From Muribaculaceae bacterium Isolate-002 (NCI) (GTDB taxonomy: Bacteria; Bacteroidota; Bacteroidia; Bacteroidales; Muribaculaceae), in NCBI GenBank assembly GCA_004102805.1, contig SCEG01000030.1, positions 1-35,991 of the forward strand: a stretch of DNA of 35,991 nt. Reading direction: 5' to 3'. The notes beneath the pieces are model-generated. The model was not told the DNA's origin. It worked only from the letters and a program-made list of their open reading frames with translations, and searched no databases. Positions 7,187-13,799 of this stretch are shown piece by piece; position 1 is the first letter of the stretch, and the number at the start of each line of letters is the position of its first letter. The position numbers and the translations under genes were made by a program.

Positions 7187-9928
7187 CTATAATTCGATTT
7201 CAAGATTATCTTTTGATGAAGGATTGCCGGTCGGAAAGCGGTAGTTGCTGTCAAATTTAACCGACATGGCAGGCTGAGACTGCAACGGTAGTCGGGTGGT
7301 GCGCAGATACAACAGCATCTGTGACATAAGCAGATTTCTGTCATGAGCGGTTTTTATGGCCTCGAACGGAAAGCCCATCGCTATCACCGCACTTTCATTT
7401 TTATTGGAGGCTACAGCCGCGCTTTTGCCGTTTTCCTCATATTTCATGATTGTCTGCGACGTGCCGCGCCCCGAGCCGATGATGGCATCAGGAGACTCTA
7501 CGATATAAATCTCTTCATTGGGCGTTGAGGCATACCTGACATTGTCGCCTGCGGTGTGACTGTTGGCCCAGAAGGGGAGAATGTCGACATACCCCGACAC
7601 GGCTGCAAACGCGCTTTCATATTCGATGCCGAGCACCTGACGCGCGAATGCGGCGTCGGCCGACATTACCGAGTCATTGGCGAACGGATTGACAAAGAGA
7701 TCGCTGGCTATGAATGTGCCGCTTACCAGCAGACTCCCCTTGCGGGAAGTGTGTTCTCTCAGCTTTTCCTGCAACTCGGGCGGAAACGCCTTGTAGCGGG
7801 TGGGTGCTTCGGAATTGCCGAGACGCACCTCTTTCTGTTTGCCGGCGATGACATCGACAATCGTATTTTTGTAGTTGCCCGAGAGATATCCTTCAAGTGA
7901 TGTGGAGATGAACGGATAGCCGGCGGCGACGATCGCTTCGCCATGCACGCGCGGATAGTCGAAAGTGTTGCCTGCCACGGGATGTCCTTCGCAATTGCTG
8001 TAGCTTGCGCCGAAACCCGGATCAATCTCGTCGTCGACCCACGGATCCTCGCGGTTGAAGTTGTATTGCGAACCGGTATACGCAATGTTGCGGCGATAGG
8101 GCACGCCATAGTCGATCTGGTCGAGAAATCCGGCTTTCTCCGGTGTCTCAAACCAGTCGGGAGCGGAGAGACGCGTGAAATCGTTTACTACCAGCACCTG
8201 CGGATTTCCGTTTTCGAGATGACACAGACTCAGGGTTTCCGAGGGGAATGATATGCCTCCTTTGTTGGCCGCTACGATGCGGAAATTATAGATTATGCCA
8301 GGCTCGGCACTGAATTCGTAAGACGTGGATTTCCCGCGAGATATTTTTTTGAATACATCTGAATTTCCTTCCGACATCTCTACGTAGTATTCATCGGGCA
8401 TGGCGGTGGTCTCGAGCGAGTCGGCTGTGGCTTTCCAGCTGAGACGGTATTTGCCGTCACCGCGGTCTTCTATTCTGAATGCTCTGACAGGAAGCGGCTG
8501 CACAACGTAGCCTCCGCGGGCGCCGTAGAGATATTTCAGCATGCCTTTGTAGATGGCTCTTGCCGCGTCGAAACGAAACTGTGGGTTCTGTCCGTGGCGC
8601 ATATCGGCGAAATTCTGATGTGACAGAAGTTCGACGAGTGCTGACGGCACTTTGGGAATACGGGCTTCGGCATATTTGCGGTTGCGTGTCTTGCGTTTGC
8701 TCCACAGGGGCTCGTGAAGCGCACGGAGGTCGTCGACCACAGTGTTGACGATGCTTTCGGTGAGGTCGCGGTTGGTGGTGCGTCGGCGTCCGTCGCCCAG
8801 CCGGGTGCCTCCGTCGGTCGAATATATGCCGAGTGTGCCGACGATTGTAGAGTCGGGAGTGATGCCGGCGTCGGTGTGGAGAGCGAATGATATGTCGACC
8901 GGTATGCCGAGGCCTTTGGCTGATGGCATCTTTGATGAACCTCCGGCGATATAGTTTACCCAAAGCGGACGGGAATGAAAGTCGTCAGTGTAGTCATTGT
9001 CATAATCCGACTTTGAATAGACCTCGACAGGCGCTCCCGCCCACTGCAGCCAGTAGCGGGCACACTCCATCCACCTTGGCAAACCGCTTGTTATAGAGTC
9101 ATTGCCGCGGGCCACATTGCCCATGCCTCCGCCTATTCTGACAGCGTCGGCAGTCACAATACGCCCTATGTTGGCTCCGGTGGCCGCATTGCTGACGGTG
9201 ACTATGGGAAAGTCCTGAAGCCCCGCCTCAAACGGAAAACTGCCGAGTGAAATCCATGTGCCTCCCCCCATGGTCTGATTGACGGTGAATGTCTCGTCGC
9301 CGCGCAGGGAGTGGACTGTATATCTGACAGCATCAGAACTGTTGGGCAACGATGCGTATGAAATGTAGACGGTGTATTCTCCGGCGCGTGGTATCTCGGC
9401 GCTCCACGAAGCAGATGATGCATCGCCGGTAGTGCCGACGGTTGTTATCTGACGCACGGATCCCTCTTTGAACGGGTTCCGGCGGTCGGTGAGGTTGCCG
9501 TCAGGCATCCTGAAACCTGCACGCGGGGCTTTGCTCCATTTTTTCAAAGTGGAGGTTTCGGTATATCCCGGAGTGGACGGCGAGTCGGCATCGATGATTA
9601 CCTCAACATCGTTGAGATCGCGTTCGCGCGGCAGCATGACGTATGCGCCTGCATTCTCAAGCATCGGCACCAGCAGGTCAAGCACGTAGGATGTCGAATA
9701 CAGATCTTCAATCGTCTGCATCAGATGGGCTCTTTGCCACAGCCATCGGTTCTTTTCAATATTGTAATATTTGCCATGACTCTGCCACAGGGCGATGTTG
9801 CGGTTGTCGAGTCCTTTGGGCGCTTTGTGAAATCCGTCGCGTGTCACAGGCTGCTGAGCCTGCGCGGGCATACAGCATGCCATTACGACGAATGCGGTAG
9901 TCAGTATGTAAGCAACAAATCTTTTCAT
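7187..9928 (-). CDS. Secreted N-acetylmuramoyl-L-alanine amidase-like protein, catalytic domain split by a golvesin-type insert
   Basis: The 913-residue protein starts with a signal peptide (residues 1-24, ending AQA). An amidase_3-like catalytic domain appears interrupted. The first part (about 45-115) has SHGKYY with His51 and a helix starting near Glu74 leading to GAYVMLPRERD. A golvesin/xanthan-lyase C-terminal-like beta domain occupies roughly 165-270. The catalytic fold then resumes with ALHTDAG (His351) and VELLSHQNF (Glu433), giving the His/Glu/His zinc set plus catalytic Glu expected of the family. A fibronectin type III-like region (about 480-575) and a 330-residue C-terminal domain follow. 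Such proteins are often annotated as xanthan lyase. Being first in a run of wall-salvage genes supports amidase activity in the periplasm. Residue roles come from motif matching. Confidence 0.75.
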   Translation of the reverse strand: MKRFVAYILTTAFVVMACCMPAQAQQPVTRDGFHKAPKGLDNRNIALWQSHGKYYNIEKNRWLWQRAHLMQTIEDLYSTSYVLDLLVPMLENAGAYVMLPRERDLNDVEVIIDADSPSTPGYTETSTLKKWSKAPRAGFRMPDGNLTDRRNPFKEGSVRQITTVGTTGDASSASWSAEIPRAGEYTVYISYASLPNSSDAVRYTVHSLRGDETFTVNQTMGGGTWISLGSFPFEAGLQDFPIVTVSNAATGANIGRIVTADAVRIGGGMGNVARGNDSITSGLPRWMECARYWLQWAGAPVEVYSKSDYDNDYTDDFHSRPLWVNYIAGGSSKMPSAKGLGIPVDISFALHTDAGITPDSTIVGTLGIYSTDGGTRLGDGRRRTTNRDLTESIVNTVVDDLRALHEPLWSKRKTRNRKYAEARIPKVPSALVELLSHQNFADMRHGQNPQFRFDAARAIYKGMLKYLYGARGGYVVQPLPVRAFRIEDRGDGKYRLSWKATADSLETTAMPDEYYVEMSEGNSDVFKKISRGKSTSYEFSAEPGIIYNFRIVAANKGGISFPSETLSLCHLENGNPQVLVVNDFTRLSAPDWFETPEKAGFLDQIDYGVPYRRNIAYTGSQYNFNREDPWVDDEIDPGFGASYSNCEGHPVAGNTFDYPRVHGEAIVAAGYPFISTSLEGYLSGNYKNTIVDVIAGKQKEVRLGNSEAPTRYKAFPPELQEKLREHTSRKGSLLVSGTFIASDLFVNPFANDSVMSADAAFARQVLGIEYESAFAAVSGYVDILPFWANSHTAGDNVRYASTPNEEIYIVESPDAIIGSGRGTSQTIMKYEENGKSAAVASNKNESAVIAMGFPFEAIKTAHDRNLLMSQMLLYLRTTRLPLQSQPAMSVKFDSNYRFPTGNPSSKDNLEIEL

Positions 9929-9933
9929 TACTA

Positions 9934-9941
9934 CAAATGTA
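9934..9941 (-). promoter_or_regulatory. -7 promoter element TACATTTG before the salvage run
   Basis: The minus strand reads TACATTTG, a match to the Bacteroidetes -7 consensus TAnnTTTG, ending five bases before the ATG of the amidase-like gene. The matching -33 region is weak. If used, transcription would start at or next to the start codon, giving a leaderless or nearly leaderless message for the seven-gene run. Confidence 0.4.
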
Positions 9942-10009
9942 GTGATTTATGCTGAAAAGAAGCGGTTGGCATATTACAATAAAAGTTAAATAAAGCCGCC
10001 CGGTCAGCG

Positions 10010-11434
10010 CTATTCCTCCGGCTCGACGAATGTGTATGCGCCGAGGTCGGCAGGGGAGTGGACCGTCACTCCGTAGCGGTCGGCTGTAAAGCCGTAGATG
10101 TCGCAGGCAGGGTCGGCCGCACCTATGGCCGGTGACTCCGGTTTTATGCGGTAGTCAAACAGATATTCGTTGCGGACTGTGTAATACATCGGATCGGAAT
10201 TCCACAGACAGTCGATGAAATTGTCATCGTCTGAGCCGTCGCTTTTCAGAATGCATCGCCGCACGCTGACGGATGTGCCTGTCAGGTCGCCGTGCGAGAA
10301 TTCCGTGCCGTTGCCATAGATGATCGAGTTGGTGAATTCGGCTGACAGATATGGCAGTGAAGGATTGGCATCGTCGGCATCGTCGGCGTTGATGTGGGCG
10401 AACTGTATGGCCGGGCCTCCCAACACCGTGAACAGGTAGTAGTTGGCTATCGTGCAGTGGTTGAAGACATGACTTCCGCCGGTGAGATGCAATATGCCTT
10501 GTGACGCGTCGGTAAATTCACACCCTACGGCCTTGATGTTTGAATGGCAGGCGTCTATGATATAATTGGTTGTGTTGCGTATCTGGCAATTGGTGAGGGT
10601 TAACGCCGGAGCGTCGCCCGATGCGCACGACGAAAGGGTGAGTCCGTCGGAGCTGTTGCGTATCGTGGCTCCGGTAAGACTGTTTCCGGTTGATGTGGAT
10701 GCGAAATATATGCCTCCCCATTGCCCCGACATCAGTTCGTAGGGTATAGACGAGGCCACATTGCCGGTGCGGTATCCGGTGATTTCCACCGGTTCTTCAG
10801 GGGTGCCTTCGGCAATCAGTGTGCCTTCTACCTTGAATGCAGACTTGTCTTTCATGCGCACACGTGTTCCGGCTTCAAGAGTCAGCGAGACTCCTTCGGC
10901 TATTCTGACGGTGTCGGATATGAGATATGGTTTGCCGGGTTTCCATGTCGTTGCGGTGTTGATTGTGGCACCGTCAAGCCTTATTGCATCCTGGCTCTGA
11001 ATGTCAAGCACTACAGTTGAGGTGACTCCGTTGGTAACGAAGTCAAGATGGCGTCTGATGTCGAGAATCTCATCTTTGTCGTTCTCGGGAAGTGTCGCCT
11101 CCACGAATACGAAAATAGAATCGTTGGGACGGATTTCTATATCGCTGAACGATTTTCCTGAAAATCCGTCGACATTGAGACGGAAGTATCCGTCGTTGTC
11201 ATCGCGAAGTGAGATGCTGCTTATGTTGAGCATCTTGCCGTGACGGTTATAGACTGTAAACCTGCAGGTCGGTGAGCCTTCGAGAGTATAGTTCTCTCCC
11301 ATACGGAGTGTGTCGGTGGAGAATGTAGGCTGATCTGACGGAGATGTGGCGAAACTGTCCTCGATGCACGATGTCATCACGCAAGCCACGAGTGCGGCAA
11401 GTGCTGTAAGATATATTGTTATGCTGTGTTTCAT
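10010..11434 (-). CDS. Right-handed beta-helix lipoprotein, function unknown
   Basis: A 474-residue predicted lipoprotein. The N-terminus is a lipoprotein signal with Cys23 after VMTS, followed by the acidic stretch IEDS, which can direct Bacteroidetes lipoproteins to the cell surface. Residues about 30-150 look like an immunoglobulin-type beta domain. From about 150 onwards there are repeated short strands (GATINTATTWKPGKPYLI, GVSLTLEAGTRVRM, LTNCQIRNTTNYIIDACHS, EFTNSIIYGNG) typical of parallel beta-helix or choice-of-anchor proteins seen in surface adhesins and glycan-binding proteins. No catalytic residues can be named. It ends 81 bases upstream of the amidase-like gene on the same strand, probably as a separate unit since a -7 element lies between them. 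Confidence 0.75.
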   Translation of the reverse strand: MKHSITIYLTALAALVACVMTSCIEDSFATSPSDQPTFSTDTLRMGENYTLEGSPTCRFTVYNRHGKMLNISSISLRDDNDGYFRLNVDGFSGKSFSDIEIRPNDSIFVFVEATLPENDKDEILDIRRHLDFVTNGVTSTVVLDIQSQDAIRLDGATINTATTWKPGKPYLISDTVRIAEGVSLTLEAGTRVRMKDKSAFKVEGTLIAEGTPEEPVEITGYRTGNVASSIPYELMSGQWGGIYFASTSTGNSLTGATIRNSSDGLTLSSCASGDAPALTLTNCQIRNTTNYIIDACHSNIKAVGCEFTDASQGILHLTGGSHVFNHCTIANYYLFTVLGGPAIQFAHINADDADDANPSLPYLSAEFTNSIIYGNGTEFSHGDLTGTSVSVRRCILKSDGSDDDNFIDCLWNSDPMYYTVRNEYLFDYRIKPESPAIGAADPACDIYGFTADRYGVTVHSPADLGAYTFVEPEE

Positions 11435-11549
11435 TTACGTATGATTGTTGTTATTTCAATAACGGAAACAAGTCTGTATTATTGCTTTAAGCAACTGTTC
11501 AGAATGTTAAAATAATGTGGAATGGTTAATATAAAATAATTTTAAACAG

Positions 11550-11578
11550 TTGCTTATAAAATAAAATTGCTATCTTTG
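11550..11578 (+). promoter_or_regulatory. Bacteroidetes-type promoter for the queuosine transporter gene
   Basis: TTG at 11550-11552 and TATCTTTG at 11571-11578 match the -33 and -7 elements with an 18-base gap. Transcription from about 11584 would give a leader of some 50 bases that holds the riboswitch-like fold at 11597-11629. Confidence 0.65.
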
Positions 11579-11596
11579 CGCCTCCTTTTCGGAATA

Positions 11597-11629
11597 AACC
11601 TGAGTGCTTGCTACCTCGTTAAAAACAAG
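11597..11629 (+). promoter_or_regulatory. Probable preQ1-I-like riboswitch
   Basis: The short leader fits an H-type pseudoknot of the preQ1-I class. Stem P1 is formed by TGAG (11601-11604) with CTCG (11615-11618), possibly extended by AAC (11597-11599) with GTT (11618-11620) across a bulge. The loop holds CTTG (11607-11610), which can pair with CAAG (11626-11629) after an A-rich segment, and CTAC (11611-11614), the position of the ligand-reading cytosine. The second pairing ends six bases before the ATG, suited to translational control. The downstream gene is a queuosine-precursor transporter, the expected target. P1 is short, so the class call is tentative. Confidence 0.6.
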
Positions 11630-11634
11630 AAAAT

Positions 11635-12291
11635 ATGAAACATTTAGCCAATAGTCGTGTGTCGGCTCTTTATCTTGTGCTCGTTCTGACATTCTGTATA
11701 TGTCTGATTGTAGCTAATCTTGTAGAAATAAAAACAATCGATCTCGGACCGCTTACCATTACGGCCGGGGTTGTGATATTCCCGCTTTCGTATATCATAA
11801 ATGACTGCGTGGTTGAGGTCTACGGGCTTCAACGTGCTAAGCTTATGATTTGGCTCGGATTTGCGTCGAGTCTGTTTGTGACGCTTGCGCTTCAGCTGTC
11901 GATAGCGCTGCCCGGCTCTCCGGAATGGACATCGCAGGGAGCGATGGAAGAAATTTATGGCGGTGTGCCGCGCATCGTGGCGGCGAGTTTCCTTGCGTTT
12001 TTGTGCGGCTCGATGGTCAATGCCTACACGATGGCGCGCATGAAAAGTTCAGGTGATGACGCGGGGCGCTTCTCGCTTCGTGCCATTCTGTCGACAGTCT
12101 ATGGCGAGTGCATTGATTCGCTTATATTCTTCCCGATAGCGTTCGGCGGTGTGCTTTCGTGGCGCATGATAGTGTCGCTGATGGTGACGCAGGCGGTGAT
12201 AAAGACGTTATATGAAGTGATGATACTGCCAGTGACGATATTTGCCGTGGGGCGTCTGCGCAGAGTGGAAAAATCATTTGGAAATGTGTGA
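11635..12291 (+). CDS. yhhQ: Queuosine precursor transporter (YhhQ/VUT family)
   Basis: A 218-residue membrane protein with about six hydrophobic segments. Family signatures include VANLVEIKTIDLG (about 26-38), TAGVVIFPLSYIINDCVVEVYG (about 43-64) and a C-terminal TVYGECIDSLIFFPIAF. YhhQ-type transporters import preQ0/preQ1 or queuine for tRNA queuosine modification. Acidic and polar residues inside the membrane segments (IINDCVVEVYG, GECIDS) are characteristic. A promoter and a probable preQ1-responsive leader sit directly upstream. The following HAD phosphatase gene starts one base after the stop, so the two are co-transcribed. Confidence 0.92.
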   Translation: MKHLANSRVSALYLVLVLTFCICLIVANLVEIKTIDLGPLTITAGVVIFPLSYIINDCVVEVYGLQRAKLMIWLGFASSLFVTLALQLSIALPGSPEWTSQGAMEEIYGGVPRIVAASFLAFLCGSMVNAYTMARMKSSGDDAGRFSLRAILSTVYGECIDSLIFFPIAFGGVLSWRMIVSLMVTQAVIKTLYEVMILPVTIFAVGRLRRVEKSFGNV

Positions 12292-12292
12292 T

Positions 12293-13066
12293 ATGAAATA
12301 TAATACAGTATTGGAGGCGGATGCCGGCGACGCAGCACGCGCCTGCATCCTGCCTGACGGCGTTAAATGGATATGGTTTGACCTTGACGATACGCTTTAT
12401 GATTTCGCGGCATCGTCACTCATCGCTCTGCGGCATGTTTACGAAAAATATAATTTCAAGCGCTTCTTTGCCGGTGAAAATGTATGGTTCGAAACCTATC
12501 ACCGCCACAATGCCGCGCTCTGGCAGCTGTATAACCGGGCTGAAATCACGCAGGAGAAACTGAGGTTTGACCGATTTTATCTGCCGTTGCGTGAGGGTGG
12601 GGTGGAAGAAAAGGAAAATCTGAGTCTCAACCATGACCTTGATGTGGTGTATCTCGAAGCGCTTGGAGCAACAGGGTTGTTGCTTGACGGAGCAAAGGAG
12701 GCTTTGACTCATCTGAAATCGCGTGGCTACATGATCGGGATATTGTCAAACGGGTTCAGCGGCGTGCAGCATGAGAAACTGCGCTCGTCAGGGATTGTAC
12801 ATCTTGTCGACAGGATTGTGCTCAGTGATGATATCGGAGTCAACAAGCCTGACAGACGTATCTTTGACCATGCTTTGCGGCAAAGCGGCGTCAGTGCCGG
12901 CGAGTCGCTGATGGTAGGAGACAATCCCGACACTGATATCGCCGGAGCTTTGCGGGCAGGCTGGAATGCAATGCTCTATGCTCCGCATTCGCATGATGCG
13001 TCGGTAATGGTTGAAGGGATGGAAATCCCGGTGCTTCATCATCTCGGATGTGTGCTAAATTGGTAA
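12293..13066 (+). CDS. HAD-family hydrolase, YjjG-like nucleotidase/phosphatase
   Basis: I place the start at 12293, one base after the YhhQ stop, rather than at the upstream ATG at 12242, which would overlap that gene by 50 bases. The resulting 257-residue protein has the four HAD motifs: FDLDDTLYDF with nucleophile Asp30 and Asp32, ILSNGF for motif II, NKPDRRIF with the motif III lysine, and MVGDNPDTDIAGA for motif IV. A helical cap lies between motifs I and II, as in YjjG/pyrimidine 5'-nucleotidases and haloacid dehalogenases. It is cytoplasmic; the substrate is not determinable. Coupling to a queuosine-precursor transporter may be incidental. Confidence 0.85.
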   Translation: MKYNTVLEADAGDAARACILPDGVKWIWFDLDDTLYDFAASSLIALRHVYEKYNFKRFFAGENVWFETYHRHNAALWQLYNRAEITQEKLRFDRFYLPLREGGVEEKENLSLNHDLDVVYLEALGATGLLLDGAKEALTHLKSRGYMIGILSNGFSGVQHEKLRSSGIVHLVDRIVLSDDIGVNKPDRRIFDHALRQSGVSAGESLMVGDNPDTDIAGALRAGWNAMLYAPHSHDASVMVEGMEIPVLHHLGCVLNW

Positions 13067-13101
13067 AAGATTGAAGTTTATTTAAAAAATTGTGCATAAA
13101 A

Positions 13102-13134
13102 TTGCATACAATTAAAAAAAAAATGCGATATTTG
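13102..13134 (+). promoter_or_regulatory. Likely promoter for the HU gene
   Basis: TTG at 13102-13104 and GATATTTG at 13127-13134 approximate the -33 and -7 elements, with a rather wide 22-base gap filled by an A-tract. The A-rich spacer and its place upstream of a highly expressed gene type support the call, but the -7 first base is off consensus. Confidence 0.4.
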
Positions 13135-13139
13135 CATCT

Positions 13140-13164
13140 GCAAAACGGCATGCACACGTTTTGC
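13140..13164 (+). other. Hairpin in the 5' leader of the HU gene
   Basis: GCAAAACG (13140-13147) pairs perfectly with CGTTTTGC (13157-13164) around a 9-base loop. It would lie at the very 5' end of the transcript from the promoter at 13102-13134. A 5'-terminal stem of this kind often stabilises mRNA; no T-run follows, so it is not a terminator. Confidence 0.5.
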
Positions 13165-13221
13165 TTCACTAAATGCTTGCAAACAAATAAATTAACCTAT
13201 AATTAAAAATTACGTACAACA

Positions 13222-13494
13222 ATGACTAAAGCAGACATCGTTAACGAAATCGCTAAACGTACGGGTCTTGAAAAGGCCAATGTGCTCGTCACTATCGAGA
13301 ACTTCATGGACGTGGTCAAAGACTCTCTCGCTCATGGCGACAATGTATATCTTCGCGGCTTCGGTAGCTTCATCATCAAGAAACGTTCTGAAAAAACAGC
13401 CCGCAACATTTCCAAGAATACTACAATCATCATCCCCGAGCACAACATCCCCGCTTTCAAGCCGGCTAAAGTGTTCATGGAAGATGTAAAATAA
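13222..13494 (+). CDS. HU/IHF-family DNA-binding protein
   Basis: At 90 residues the length is exactly that of the HU family. The N-terminal helices (TKADIVNEIAKRTGLEK) and the saddle strand RGFGSFIIKKRSEKTARN (about residues 45-62) are canonical; the arm has NTTIIIPEHNIPAFKP, with the intercalating proline region near PEHNIPAF. It binds and bends DNA as a nucleoid protein. It stands about 155 bases after the HAD gene with its own promoter and is followed by a tiny basic-protein gene and RNase E/G, a gene order I recall as common in Bacteroidales. Bacteroidetes often have several HU paralogues, so I give no symbol. Confidence 0.93.
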   Translation: MTKADIVNEIAKRTGLEKANVLVTIENFMDVVKDSLAHGDNVYLRGFGSFIIKKRSEKTARNISKNTTIIIPEHNIPAFKPAKVFMEDVK

Positions 13495-13571
13495 TATAGG
13501 GAGACGGTTACTGCCTGACACCCTCGGAGAATTAGTCATATATTTATAAACTTTTTAATCGTTACATCAAA

Positions 13572-13661
13572 ATGCCCAGCGGTAAAAAAAGAAAAGGCCA
13601 CAAGATGGCTACTCACAAACGTAAAAAACGTCTGAGAAAGAATCGTCACAAGAAGAAATAA
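13572..13661 (+). CDS. 29-residue Lys/Arg-rich protein (AURKAIP1/COX24-like, probable ribosome-associated)
   Basis: The reading frame from the ATG at 13572 to the TAA at 13659-13661 encodes 29 residues, of which about 17 are Lys or Arg. It begins MPSGKKRKGHKMATHKRKK and ends RKNRHKKK. It resembles the short conserved Bacteroidetes proteins annotated as AURKAIP1/COX24-domain proteins; the composition is like that of very small ribosomal proteins. It starts 77 bases after the HU stop and precedes the RNase E/G gene. Its size and sequence make it easily missed by gene finders. Translation is inferred from conservation I recall and from the clean frame. Confidence 0.8.
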   Translation: MPSGKKRKGHKMATHKRKKRLRKNRHKKK

Positions 13662-13684
13662 TCTCATGACATAACGCTATACAG

Positions 13685-13747
13685 GACAAACTTATATGAT
13701 ATTCCGCCAGGCGGCTATTGTCAATAAGTTTGTTCTTGCGTTTTTAT
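13685..13747 (+). terminator. Hairpin with T-run between the small basic protein and RNase E/G genes
   Basis: ACAAACTTAT (13686-13695) pairs perfectly with ATAAGTTTGT (13724-13733), enclosing a second small hairpin CCGC/GGCGG near 13704-13714. A T-rich run (TTTTTATAAT) begins at 13741. It may terminate most HU-unit transcripts, or act as a partial attenuator or RNase processing site before the downstream RNase gene. Confidence 0.55.
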
Positions 13748-13799
13748 AATCTCTAACTGAGCTCCGGATCTTTGCCCGGAGACAAAACAAAAACAACCA

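Noticed and set aside
8457..8963. 168-residue Arg/His-rich frame on the minus strand inside the amidase-like gene
   Set aside because: Same strand but another frame within a well-supported long gene; composition is typical of frame-shifted GC-rich sequence.
12242..12292. Upstream start for the HAD hydrolase
   Set aside because: It would overlap the end of the transporter gene by 50 bases and add 17 residues with no HAD similarity; ATG at 12293 fits the operon join.
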